Assembly (NCBI GenBank): GCA_964402055.1
Contig: CAYOAV010000034.1
Location: 1 to 20,439, forward strand
DNA: 20,439 nt
Reading direction: 5' to 3'
From: UMGS363 sp964402055
GTDB lineage: Bacteria > Bacillota > Clostridia > Oscillospirales > Ruminococcaceae
Part shown: one piece after another, positions 7,276 to 15,600 of the stretch
Layout of the letters: the number at the start of each line of letters is the position of its first letter
How positions within the stretch are numbered: the first letter of the stretch is position 1
Made by a program: the position numbers and the translations under genes
Notes under the pieces: model-generated
Seen by the model: the letters and a program-made list of their open reading frames with translations, nothing else
Databases searched by the model: none
What the model was told of the DNA's origin: nothing

Positions 7276-7734
7276 ATGAACAAAAAAATAAAAGTATTAT
7301 TCGTCTGTCACGGAAATATTTGCCGAAGTCCTATGGCACAGAGCGTTTTTCAATACCTTGTTGAGCAAAACGGTATCGCTGACCGCTTTGAGATAGATTC
7401 AGCCGCTACAAGCACCGAGGAAATCGGCAACAGACCACATCATATGACCTCGGCAGAGCTTAAAAACCGCAATATCCCTCTCGTTCCGCATTATGCAAGG
7501 CAGCTTACAAAGGCTGACGGTAATGAATTTGATTATATAATAGGTATGGATTCTGCAAATATGCGTAACATATCCAGAATTATCAGCGGAAAAAAGGCTT
7601 ACAGGCTTATGGAATTTGCAGGGCAGGACAGAGATGTTGCAGACCCATGGTACACTGGCGATTTCGTGACAACATATGAAGATATCCGACTTGGCTGTGA
7701 AAAACTGCTCGAAAGGCTCGGAGGTGAGCTTTAA
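7276..7734 (+). CDS. Low-molecular-weight protein tyrosine phosphatase
   Basis: A 152-residue cytoplasmic phosphatase that hydrolyses phosphotyrosine (some relatives act on phosphoarginine). The P-loop CHGNICRS at residues 11-18 holds the nucleophile C11 and phosphate-binding R17; the general acid D123 lies in DPWYTGDF. Family motifs AATST and MDSANMRNI are also present. The length is typical. No tyrosine kinase or capsule genes lie nearby, so a role in polysaccharide control cannot be argued from context. The stop codon shares its last base with the start of the next gene (TAATG), so the two are translationally coupled. Confidence 0.94.
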   Translation: MNKKIKVLFVCHGNICRSPMAQSVFQYLVEQNGIADRFEIDSAATSTEEIGNRPHHMTSAELKNRNIPLVPHYARQLTKADGNEFDYIIGMDSANMRNISRIISGKKAYRLMEFAGQDRDVADPWYTGDFVTTYEDIRLGCEKLLERLGGEL

Positions 7735-7916
7735 TGCCGCAGGCTACTAATTGCGAAAGCTGTGTAAACTATGTTTACGATGAGGATTACGACTGCTATG
7801 CTTGTATGGCGAACCTTGACGAGGACGAAATGGGCAGATTCCTTTCAGGGTCAAATTATTCCTGCCCGTACTACCGCCTTGACGATGAATATGGAGTTGT
7901 GCGTCATCAGATGTAG
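7734..7916 (+). CDS. Small Cys-rich protein, probable DUF6472 family
   Basis: A 60-residue acidic protein starting MPQATNCESC. Five cysteines at 7, 10, 21, 24 and 44 form two CxxC knuckles (CESC, CYAC) and one further Cys in SCPYY, a spacing that suggests a small zinc-binding fold. The LDEDEM core and the ending DEYGVVRHQM match my memory of a conserved Clostridia family called DUF6472; this is recognition, not a search. Its function is not known. The ATG overlaps the phosphatase stop by one base, so its translation depends on the phosphatase gene, which suggests a linked role but does not prove one. Confidence 0.8.
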   Translation: MPQATNCESCVNYVYDEDYDCYACMANLDEDEMGRFLSGSNYSCPYYRLDDEYGVVRHQM

Positions 7917-8026
7917 CGTCATGCCGTCAAGTGCAGACAAGTCGCTCCCCATAAAATGTAAAAAATCTGTTTATATTTATCATTTATGAGATATTATGTC
8001 AATTAATGTCGAAAAATACCGCCGAA

Positions 8027-8061
8027 AATGAAAATCTCGGGAAAATTTCAGCGTTTTCATT
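8027..8061 (+). other. AT-rich hairpin upstream of plsC
   Basis: AATGAAAA (8027-8034) pairs with TTTTCATT (8054-8061) and is followed by GATTTTT. It could be a weak terminator for the phosphatase operon. It overlaps the -35 box of the plsC promoter, so it could equally be a regulator site. No other signal was seen between 7917 and 8059. Confidence 0.35.
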
Positions 8062-8088
8062 GATTTTTAAATGGAAATATGATATAAT
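8060..8088 (+). promoter_or_regulatory. Sigma-A promoter of the plsC-ispH-rpsA operon
   Basis: TTGATT at 8060-8065, a 17-base spacer and TATAAT at 8083-8088, with a short leader to the AAAAGGA site at 8105-8111. Confidence 0.8.
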
Positions 8089-8121
8089 GTATAGCAGTTT
8101 TCTTGAAAAGGATTGATTTTT

Positions 8122-8769
8122 GTGTATGCTTGGGTAAGATATCCCGTGCGTTTTCTTTATAGGCTTTTTTACGATTTCCATATCGAGGGCGAGGAGAATA
8201 TTCCGCAGGATAAGCCTGTTGTGCTTGCTTCAAATCACCGCAGCTATGCCGATCCTGTTATCCTCACAATGCCGATGAAGCTCCCTGTTTCATATATGGC
8301 AAAGGAGGAGCTTTTCAGGAATAAGCTTTTCGGCTGGTTTATACGCAAGCTTGGTGCTTTCCCCGTTACAAGAGGTTCGGGCGATATGAGCGTTATTGAT
8401 GATAGTATAAATATCCTCAATTCGGGAAGAAATCTTGTTATTTTTCCCGAGGGTACACGTTCAAAGGACGGTAAGGTCGGAAAGGGCAAGACAGGCGTTG
8501 CGATGATTGCCGCAAAATCGGGTGCTGATGTTGTTCCCTGCGGAATTATTTTCGAGGGTGAAAAGCTGCATTTCCGCTCGAAGCTTACCTTACGCTTTGG
8601 CAAGCCGATAAAAGCCGAGGAAATAGCCGTTGAGGGCAATTCTCCCCGTGAGCTTAAGGACGTGAAAAAGCGTATTATGTCAGCAATAACCGAGCTTGTC
8701 GAGGGCAATGCACTGCCGTGTTCAGAGCCTGCGGCGATGATTGAGGATAAGGGAAATGTACAAAATTAG
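8122..8769 (+). CDS. plsC: 1-acyl-sn-glycerol-3-phosphate acyltransferase
   Basis: A 215-residue membrane-associated acyltransferase that converts lysophosphatidic acid to phosphatidic acid in phospholipid synthesis. Block I is NHRSYAD with the catalytic HX4D pair H39 and D44; block II is FPVTRGS around 80-86; block III is IFPEGTRS at 107-114; block IV is VVPCGI around 137-142. I start it at GTG 8122 (MYAWVRYP), because AAAAGGA at 8105-8111 is ten bases away. The TTG at 8113 keeps the frame but almost touches that site. The 3' end overlaps ispH by 14 bases, so the genes form one operon. This pairing with ispH-rpsA is known from other Clostridia. Confidence 0.92.
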   Translation: MYAWVRYPVRFLYRLFYDFHIEGEENIPQDKPVVLASNHRSYADPVILTMPMKLPVSYMAKEELFRNKLFGWFIRKLGAFPVTRGSGDMSVIDDSINILNSGRNLVIFPEGTRSKDGKVGKGKTGVAMIAAKSGADVVPCGIIFEGEKLHFRSKLTLRFGKPIKAEEIAVEGNSPRELKDVKKRIMSAITELVEGNALPCSEPAAMIEDKGNVQN

Positions 8770-10741
8770 GGTCGCTGATAAGGCAGGTTTCTGCTTTGGT
8801 GTTGACAGAGCGGTCAAAATCGTGTATAATGAATTGGAAAACGGAAGAAATACTGTTACGTTCGGCGAGATTATCCATAACGAAAATGTTGTGCGTGAGC
8901 TTGAAAAATCGGGAGTAAGGGTCATTAATTCCAAAGATGAGATTGAAAAGCTCGAAAATGTCAGCGTTGTGATACGCTCGCACGGTGTAGGACGAGATGT
9001 TTATGAGCTTCTCGAAAAACGCAGAGCGTTCGGAGTTGAGGTTTGCGATGGCACTTGTCCGTTCGTCACAAAGATACACAAAATTGTTTCTGAAAAGTCG
9101 GAGCAGGGTCATGATATTATAATTCTTGGCGATAAAAATCACGATGAAGTAAAAGGAATCACTAAAAATTGTCATAATTTACCATATATTTGCTCTGATG
9201 AAGCAGAGCTTCGTGAAATTTTGCGAAAAAAAATAAAAAAATTTAAAAAAAAGGTTGCAATTGTTGCTCAAACAACGTATAATATAATTATATGGGAAAA
9301 GTGCCGTCAGGTGATTGATGAGGAATATCCGCAGGCAGAGGTTTTCAATACTATCTGCAGTGCGACCTCTGAACGTCAGCAGAGTGCTGTCCGACTTGCG
9401 GAAGGCTCTGATATGATGATAGTCATAGGCGGTAAACACAGTTCCAACACAGCAAAGCTCTACGACCTGTGCCGTGAGCGTTGCAATGCCTGTTTCCTGA
9501 TTTCGGACGCAGGTGAGCTTGACAGGGATGAAATCCTTAGAAGGCTAAGTGATTCCGTTGAAAACTTTAACATCGGAATTACAGCCGGAGCTTCGACCCC
9601 GGCATATATAATCAAGGAGGTACAAAACCAAATGAGCGAAATTATCAAAAATATGGACGAGGATTTTGACTTCGCCAGCGCGCTCGACGCATCTTTCAAA
9701 AAAATATATACCGGTCAAAGGGTGAAAGGATACATAACTGGCGTAAACAACACAGAAGCAACAGTTGATGTCGGCATTAAGCAGACAGGCTATATTGCAT
9801 TGTCCGAGCTTACAGATGATCCTACACTTAAGGTTTCCGATGTTGTCAAGGTTGGCGATGAGGTTGATCTTATCGTTATCAAGATCAATGACGCAGAGGG
9901 CTATGTTAACCTTTCCAAGAAGAAGGTTGACGCAATGGTTGGCTTTGACAAGCTTGTAAAGGCTAAGGAAGAGGATAAGATCCTCGAAGGCACAGTTACA
10001 AACGTTGTTAAGGGCGGCGTTATCGCTATCACAGAGGGAACAAAGGTATTTATCCCTGCTTCACAGGCAACTGCAAGACGTGATGAAAAGCTTGAGAGCC
10101 TTCTTAAGACAAACGTTAAGTTCAAGATCATTGAAATTGACGAGCGTAAGTTCAAGGCTATCGGTTCTATCAAGGCTGTTCTCAACGCAGAAAGAGATGC
10201 TGCAAAGGCTAAGTTCTGGGAGAGCGTACAGGTAGGCGATAAGTTCAAGGGCGAAGTTAAGTCCATCACTAATTACGGTGCATTCGTTGACCTCGGCGGT
10301 ATTGACGGTATGGTTCATATTTCCGAGCTTAGCTGGAATAGAATCAAGCACCCATCCGAGGTTGTTAAGGTTGGCGACGTTGTTGAAGTATACGTTAAGG
10401 AGCTTGACAGCGAAAACGGCAGAATTTCTCTCGGATATAAGAAGGACGAGGATAATCCTTGGGTTAAGTTCGCAAACGAGTATTCCGTTGGCGATGTTGT
10501 TGACGCAAAGGTTGTTTCTATCACTCCTTTCGGTGCATTTGCACAGATTATTCCTGGAATTGATGGTCTTATCCATATTTCACAGATCGCAAACAAGAAG
10601 GTTGCAAATGTTAAGGACGTTCTTTCTATCGGCGATGCTGTAAAGGCTAAGATCACAGAGATCGATGTTGAAAAGAAGAGAATCAGTATGTCTATCAGAG
10701 AGCTTCTTGAAGAAGAAGGCACAGACGAGTCTGCTGAATAA
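8756..10741 (+). CDS. ispH: 4-hydroxy-3-methylbut-2-enyl diphosphate reductase fused to ribosomal protein S1
   Basis: A 661-residue fusion. Residues 1-285 are IspH, the iron-sulfur enzyme that makes IPP and DMAPP in the last MEP-pathway step. Cluster ligands are C13 (GFCFG), C101 (DGTCPF) and C201 (NTICSAT); E131 in HDEVKG, AQTTY and SSNTAKL are also conserved. Four S1 RNA-binding domains follow at about 321-391, 411-475, 494-562 and 578-647, the last two being the most canonical (NYGAFVDLGGIDGMVHISE). Such fusions are annotated in many Clostridia. The ATG at 8756 has GAGG nine bases upstream; a TTG at 8741 is in frame but less likely. Lys codons shift from mixed AAA/AAG in IspH to mostly AAG in the S1 part, as if S1 were under stronger expression selection. 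A separate internal start is listed below. Confidence 0.95.
   Translation: MYKIRVADKAGFCFGVDRAVKIVYNELENGRNTVTFGEIIHNENVVRELEKSGVRVINSKDEIEKLENVSVVIRSHGVGRDVYELLEKRRAFGVEVCDGTCPFVTKIHKIVSEKSEQGHDIIILGDKNHDEVKGITKNCHNLPYICSDEAELREILRKKIKKFKKKVAIVAQTTYNIIIWEKCRQVIDEEYPQAEVFNTICSATSERQQSAVRLAEGSDMMIVIGGKHSSNTAKLYDLCRERCNACFLISDAGELDRDEILRRLSDSVENFNIGITAGASTPAYIIKEVQNQMSEIIKNMDEDFDFASALDASFKKIYTGQRVKGYITGVNNTEATVDVGIKQTGYIALSELTDDPTLKVSDVVKVGDEVDLIVIKINDAEGYVNLSKKKVDAMVGFDKLVKAKEEDKILEGTVTNVVKGGVIAITEGTKVFIPASQATARRDEKLESLLKTNVKFKIIEIDERKFKAIGSIKAVLNAERDAAKAKFWESVQVGDKFKGEVKSITNYGAFVDLGGIDGMVHISELSWNRIKHPSEVVKVGDVVEVYVKELDSENGRISLGYKKDEDNPWVKFANEYSVGDVVDAKVVSITPFGAFAQIIPGIDGLIHISQIANKKVANVKDVLSIGDAVKAKITEIDVEKKRISMSIRELLEEEGTDESAE
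9614..9634 (+). promoter_or_regulatory. rpsA: Internal ribosome binding site and in-frame ATG for free S1
   Basis: At the end of the IspH domain the codons for K-E-V spell AAGGAGGT (9614-9621), a full Shine-Dalgarno sequence. Ten bases later comes an in-frame ATG (9632-9634) that opens MSEIIKNMDEDFDF, just before the first S1 domain. Initiation here would give a 369-residue protein with four S1 domains, the size of a short Firmicute S1. The site is seen; its use is inferred. Confidence 0.6.
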
Positions 10742-10751
10742 TTTTGGAATT

Positions 10752-10788
10752 AAAAAGGCTACTGTTTTATGATGACAGTAGCCTTTTT
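10752..10788 (+). terminator. Terminator of the plsC-ispH-rpsA operon
   Basis: A perfect 13-bp stem, AAAAAGGCTACTG with CAGTAGCCTTTTT, with an 11-base loop and a T5 end, 11 bases after the stop codon. Confidence 0.93.
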
Positions 10789-10805
10789 GGTATGGAGTAT
10801 GAAAA

Positions 10806-11650
10806 ATGAAATACGTTTGTAAATGTTGTGGTTGTGCGGTAATGGATTCAACAGATGAGTATGATATCTGTCCTGTCTGCTTTTGGGAGCGTGATTTTTA
10901 TCAGGAAAAAAATCCCGATTATGAAAGTGGAGCAAACAGCATTTCACTTGAGCAAGCGAGAAAAAATTACGCAGAATGCGGTGCTTGTGATGAGCAATTT
11001 TTAAAAAAAGTGCGTCCTGCAAATGCTGATGAAAAAAATACATCTATGCGAAGAAATGACAGACGCAGATATGAGGAATTTGCGTTTGATGTCATTGAAA
11101 GAGCGGATTATGTAGTGCTTGCAATGACCGATGAGGACGGCTTACCGTATTGTGTTCCTGTATCCTTGGTAAGAATTGACGATAAGCTTTATTTTCATTC
11201 CGCATATGAGGGAAAAAAGTGCCGTTCTATGCTGAAAAATCCTAAGGTTTGTATAACTGCGGCAACCGATGTCAGACCTGCACCGTTTACAACCTTTTAC
11301 AGTTCAGCTGTCGTAAGAGGAAATGCGNNNNNNNNNNNNNNNNNNNNNNNNNNNNNNNNNNNNNNNNNNNNNNNNNNNNNNNNNNNNNNNNNNNNNNNNN
11401 NNNNNNNNNNNNNNNNNNNNNNNNNNNCAGACCTGCACCGTTTACAACCTTTTACAGTTCAGCTGTCGTAAGAGGAAATGCGGCACTTGTTGATGACGAT
11501 AACCTTAAAATTACGGTTTTAAAGGCTTTGAGCGAGCGTTTTTCACCCGATGCAATGGACGGTTTTGATGAAGCAGTGGCTTCAAGTCTGAAAAGGACAG
11601 CTATATGGTCAGTTGAAATAGAAAGCATTACAGGCAAGCAGAAATCATAA
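10806..11650 (+). CDS. CPCC zinc-ribbon domain fused to a NimA/PNPOx-like flavin-binding protein (split by assembly gap)
   Basis: Residues 1-75 form a CPCC-type Cys-rich domain: C5/C7/C8/C10, a CPVCFWERD knuckle, then GANSISLEQARKNYAECGACDEQF. From about residue 79 (SMRRNDRRRYEEF) the protein follows the pyridoxamine-phosphate-oxidase-like split barrel, with the NimA-like pattern PYCVPVSL, LYFHSAYEGKKCRSML and NPKVCITA; that family binds FMN and includes nitroimidazole reductases. The gene is interrupted by 100 N at 11328-11427, and the 55 bases before the gap are repeated exactly after it. Removing one copy plus the N (155 bases) brings both halves into one frame of 229 codons ending KQKS. 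The start has TGGAG at 10793-10797. Its function is unassigned: redox or small-molecule detoxification is a guess. Confidence 0.82.
11273..11482. other. Scaffold gap flanked by an exact 55-base duplicate
   Basis: One hundred N (11328-11427), the conventional gap of unknown length, are flanked by identical 55-base copies at 11273-11327 and 11428-11482. This is what two contigs ending in the same terminal overlap look like after scaffolding. Deleting one copy and the N restores the reading frame, so probably nothing is missing. Confidence 0.9.
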
Positions 11651-11751
11651 TACTAAACACCAATAAAATACAGGAATAAATCTGCACCGAAATCCAACAT
11701 ATCCGAGATTGTCGGCTTGATTTTTTTCAAATTTTAAATGGTGTTTAGTAT
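11650..11751. repeat. 102-bp element with 13-bp perfect inverted ends (MITE-like or large stem-loop)
   Basis: ATACTAAACACCA at 11650-11662 is the exact reverse complement of TGGTGTTTAGTAT at 11739-11751. The inside is AT-rich with a small CCGA/TCGG hairpin near 11703-11715. No reading frame is visible. The left arm overlaps the stop codon of the flavoprotein gene. The ends could be terminal repeats of a miniature transposable element or the base of a transcribed stem; no clear target duplication is seen. Confidence 0.5.
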
Positions 11752-11756
11752 AAAAC

Positions 11757-11795
11757 AAAAAGCACCGAAAACAGGGGATTTTCGGTGCTTTTTTT
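11757..11795 (+). terminator. Strong terminator after the CPCC-flavoprotein gene
   Basis: AAAAAGCACCGAAAA (11757-11771) pairs fully with TTTTCGGTGCTTTTT (from 11779) around a 7-base loop, followed by more T. The A tract on the other side could also let it work on the minus strand. Confidence 0.92.
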
Positions 11796-12137
11796 GAAGG
11801 AAATATGTAAACCATAAAGATGGAGAATTGTTTGTCGCCGCCTTTTTTACGAATATTTCCGCTTGACGGCATTTTAATGTATGTTTTCCATACAGTTGTT
11901 AGCTTTAGCTGTACGGCAAAAGCTATGCCGCACAGCTAAAAAATGAAAAGAGGGAGAATATGGAAATTAGATATTGTTGTGATTAATGTTCCCTTGGAAC
12001 GATTATTATAATAACCTTTATTTGTGTAAATTATATGAAAGGAATACGAAAATAAGAAAAAATCAGAAATAAAATTTTCCGCTGATTTATTTTAAGAAAA
12101 TGCAGATACTACCTTATGTGGAAAGGTGGAATTTGCT
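11796..12137 (+). other. Gene-poor intergenic stretch with a stem-loop and a mini-ORF
   Basis: This 342-base stretch has no convincing protein gene. It holds a hairpin at 11904-11940 (TAGCTGT-CGGC with GCCG-ACAGCTA, one mismatch), not followed by a T tract. An 8-codon ORF, MEIRYCCD, lies at 11960-11986 behind a good AGGGAG site. A TATAAT-like box occurs near 12010, and there is a weak AATCAG/CTGATT hairpin at 12061-12087. It may be the leader of the membrane protein gene at 12138, but no -35 box of good quality was found. Confidence 0.4.
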
Positions 12138-12551
12138 ATGAAAAATAAAATAAGCTTTGCGGAAAATCTTATCGTATTCCTCGCAGGAGGTCTTATCTAT
12201 TCGATGATAGAAATATGCTTCCGTGGTTTTACACATTGGTGTATGACGCTTACGGGCGGATTTTGTCTGCTGATGATGTACCGCCATTATGCCGCAGATC
12301 CCGATGAGGATATGCTTTGGAAATGTCTTTACGGCTGCTTTGTGATAACCTCGGCGGAGCTGGCGGTCGGTTGTGTGGTAAATCTTCTGCTCGGCTGGAA
12401 TGTATGGGATTATTCCGTTCAGCCGTTTAACCTTTTCGGTCAGATATGCGTGATGTATTCGGCTTTTTGGTTTATGATTTCCGTTCCTGCGGCAGGTCTT
12501 TGTCAGCTTTTTCAAAGGAAATTTGAAGAATTTGAGAAATTGACTTTATAA
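12138..12551 (+). CDS. Small membrane protein, ABC-transporter type IV family (CmpB-like)
   Basis: A 137-residue integral membrane protein with about four hydrophobic helices (near 11-27, 35-48, 64-86 and 100-125). It matches the pattern of the putative ABC-transporter type IV family: GLIYSMIEICFRGFTHW at 18-34 and the WDYSVQPFNLFGQI segment at 90-103. The family is named as a transporter component, but its role is not established and no ATPase gene is adjacent. The start at 12138 follows AAAGGTGG (12122-12129) by eight bases; the frame extends upstream only to a GTG inside that site. The last 11 residues are charged and probably cytoplasmic. Confidence 0.82.
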   Translation: MKNKISFAENLIVFLAGGLIYSMIEICFRGFTHWCMTLTGGFCLLMMYRHYAADPDEDMLWKCLYGCFVITSAELAVGCVVNLLLGWNVWDYSVQPFNLFGQICVMYSAFWFMISVPAAGLCQLFQRKFEEFEKLTL

Positions 12552-12588
12552 TATGTAAAAATTTGTGCAATATTTTATCCTCGGGTAC

Positions 12589-12617
12589 TGGACAAATTTG
12601 TTATTATGTGATATAAT
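12589..12617 (+). promoter_or_regulatory. Sigma-A promoter of the FN3 surface protein gene
   Basis: TGGACA at 12589-12594, a 17-base spacer and TATAAT at 12612-12617, 57 bases before the start codon at 12674. Confidence 0.78.
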
Positions 12618-12673
12618 TAATAACAATTATAAGAATGCCATTTTATGCACATATTTCTTTACGGAGGGTATAT

Positions 12674-15600
12674 ATGCTTGATTTTAATAAAAGAAAAAGA
12701 ATATTAAAAAAACTGTCCGATACAGCGGAAAGGAATGTTCTCCTGCTTATCCCATGCCTTATTGCGGCAGGAATTGTGAAGCTTTTTTATCACGTTGCTT
12801 GCAATGTTGATATTGCTCTGTCCGATAAAAACGGGGATTTTCTCGGCATAAAGCGTCATCATAAAGAGAAAAAAGCACCTCGCCGACAGGACGATATAGT
12901 TTATGTCAAGCGTGGCTTTACACAGAGAGCTGTTTCGCTCGTGCTTAGCTTTGCTTTTGTTATGATGCTCGTTCCGACGGCTTTTCCTGCTGTTGATATT
13001 TTTGCAGGCAGTACCTTATGGTCGCCAACTGGCATCGAAAACAGCGTTTTCGTTGTCCTTGATGATGACCCGAATATCGTCCGTGATGTTGCTATTCCTT
13101 TTGAAACTTTTACAGCTCCCGAGATTCTTTCTGTTACTGCAGATGGCTTCAGAAGCTGTGAAATCAAGTGGGATCTTGATAAATATAAGGGTGTGGATGG
13201 TCTTCCTTATGTTTTCTTTCCTGCTAAAACGAATACAGGTGCGGACGGTGTTCTTGACTCCATCGAGGTGTGTGCTTTTGTAACAAAGGACGGAAAAACC
13301 ACCTTCCAGACAGGTCTTGAAACTATAAATTTAAATAATGTAAGTGGTTTTAGTAATGTAAGCGATACAATAAAGGTTGCAAATCTTGATCCTGACGCAA
13401 GCTATGATTTTGTGCTTAATGCAAAGCAGAGTTGGGCAGGTTATGATATAAGTAGCAAATTTGTTGAGCATAAAACTTTTGACAGCAATGGAACAGTTAT
13501 TTCCGATGATATTGTTAAAACGGACAAGGCTTATAGTGCTTCATATTCATACTACGATGTCAACGGAAATGAGCTGACTGATGATATCCTTTACGTTCCT
13601 GTAGGTACTGACAGATATCTCCCTGGTAAATATAATAAAAACGGTGCGTATTCTCCATTTGGAAGGAAAGATATCAAGGGTAATAATGTTAAGCCGATGT
13701 ATATTCCTCATTATTCGACAGCTAATAACCCTGAAGCTCATCTTGACGCAAGAAGACTTGCTGATGTTAAGACTACAGCCAATTATGTAGATGGCGATAA
13801 TAATAAAAAGGTAGTCAAGATCGGTTATTCGGGAGCTATTCCGTCTGAAGCAAAGGGACTTCTTGTTTTCAGAGGCGTCGACAAGGGAACAAGCACAAGC
13901 TATAGCTGTATCGCCGCTGTTCCTATTAATGACGTTTCTGCTTCGCTTGTTTATACCGATACTAAAATCGATATGACAACAGCTTATAGATATTATGTTG
14001 TCCCTGCAACATGGTATACATCTTCAATAACACATATCGAGGATTATCTTACAAGCGGAAATGAAGATTATTTCTTCACAGGTAATATCCCGGGTAAGGA
14101 CGATGTAAGCTTCAATAATACTGCGGCAGTTTATACCGATACCGCAACTCCCAAGGGCTTTACGCTAATTCAGGACGGAACAAGCTTTAACCTCAGCTGG
14201 AATAAGGTAACAGGTGCAACAGGCTATATCCTTAGCAGAAAGATCGGCGAGGGCGACTGGACTGTTATCGCAAATATTGATGACCCCGATACAGTTACAT
14301 ACACCGATAAAAATATCGCATATGATGTTGAGTATTCATATTCAATTGTTGCCGTAAATAGTGATAATAATGATAACGAAAGTGCCCCGGCTCTTATCGA
14401 AAAGAAAAAGCTTGCTATTGAAGAGCTTTCTGCACCGTATTACGTTTCCGCTGTTGCAGGCGATGATTACGCAGAGGTAACATGGTTCTGCGATGATGAA
14501 AAGGCTGATGGCTTCGATATTCAGTATGTTCTGACAAGCGAGCTTAAAAATATTCCTGCCAGTGCTTTGGCTCAGATGAGATTAAAACACAGCGATATCC
14601 CAAGCGATGACAGCGATGCTCTTACCTTTATTAAAGCAAATTACGCAAAAGAATATAACGATCTGCTTTCAAGCCTTTATGACACAGCATTTGAAACAAA
14701 TGGCTCTGTTGTAAGCAAGAGCAGAGAAGATGTGCTTGTCAGCGGTTCAAACAAGTTCGGATATACTGTCCGTAACCTTGTTTCCGGCGAAAGCTACAGC
14801 TTCCGTGTAAGATCCTATATCCTTACACCAAGCCCTGATGATGAAAATGTTCAGCTCAAAAAGCCAGCAAGTGAATTTGTGCCAAAGAGCGGCGGCTATG
14901 CTGTTCTTATAAGTACAGATTTTGACGCTCCTATGGATATTAAAGCAGTTTCGGCTGATGGAAATATCACAGTCACATGGAGAGCTGTCGATACAGCAAC
15001 AGGCTATGAGATCGAGGTTGCACGATATGATGGCAATGGTAACAAAATTACTGCATATGTCGATGAAGTAACTGATACAAAGTATGAGCTTAAGGATCTC
15101 CGTGCAGGCGATATCTATGTTTTCCGTGTAAGAGCCACAAAGCGTATCTCGGGTCAGACCGAGCTAAAGAAAACCGCTTATTCAGGATACTATGCTGTTA
15201 TGGTCGGAAATCCTATCATTAAGGTTACGGACCTTAAGGCTGTATTGGACGAAAGCGGAGATAAGGTAAATGTTACATGGACTGCCGCAACAGGCGAGTT
15301 TACAGGCTATTACCTCTACATTACCTGCGATGGTGCAACTATTACCAAGGATATTACAACAAATTCGTATACGCATACAGATATCAAGTACGGCAAGTCC
15401 TATAGCTATTATGTAAGACCTTACCGTTCAGTTGTACTTTCTGACGGCACGGTTCAGTATTTCGAGGGCGATAAGTCGAATGTTGAATCGGTTACAATCG
15501 GTGGAACAGTTGGCTTCCCGACAGACCTTACAGCAACTCCGAGCGAGGGTCAGATAACTCTCGACTGGGCTGATGTTGCAGGTGCAACAGGCTATATTGT

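Noticed and set aside
8244..9175. Minus-strand frames of 154 and 166 codons opposite plsC and ispH
   Set aside because: Both lie opposite conserved catalytic motifs and show low-complexity composition typical of antisense frames.
10061..10576. A 171-codon minus-strand frame opposite the S1 domains
   Set aside because: It is antisense to a strongly conserved coding region, with no ribosome binding site or protein motif; it is a codon-bias shadow.
11273..11482. A real direct repeat flanking an insertion
   Set aside because: The 55-base copies border exactly 100 N, and collapse restores the frame, so an assembly overlap is the simpler explanation.
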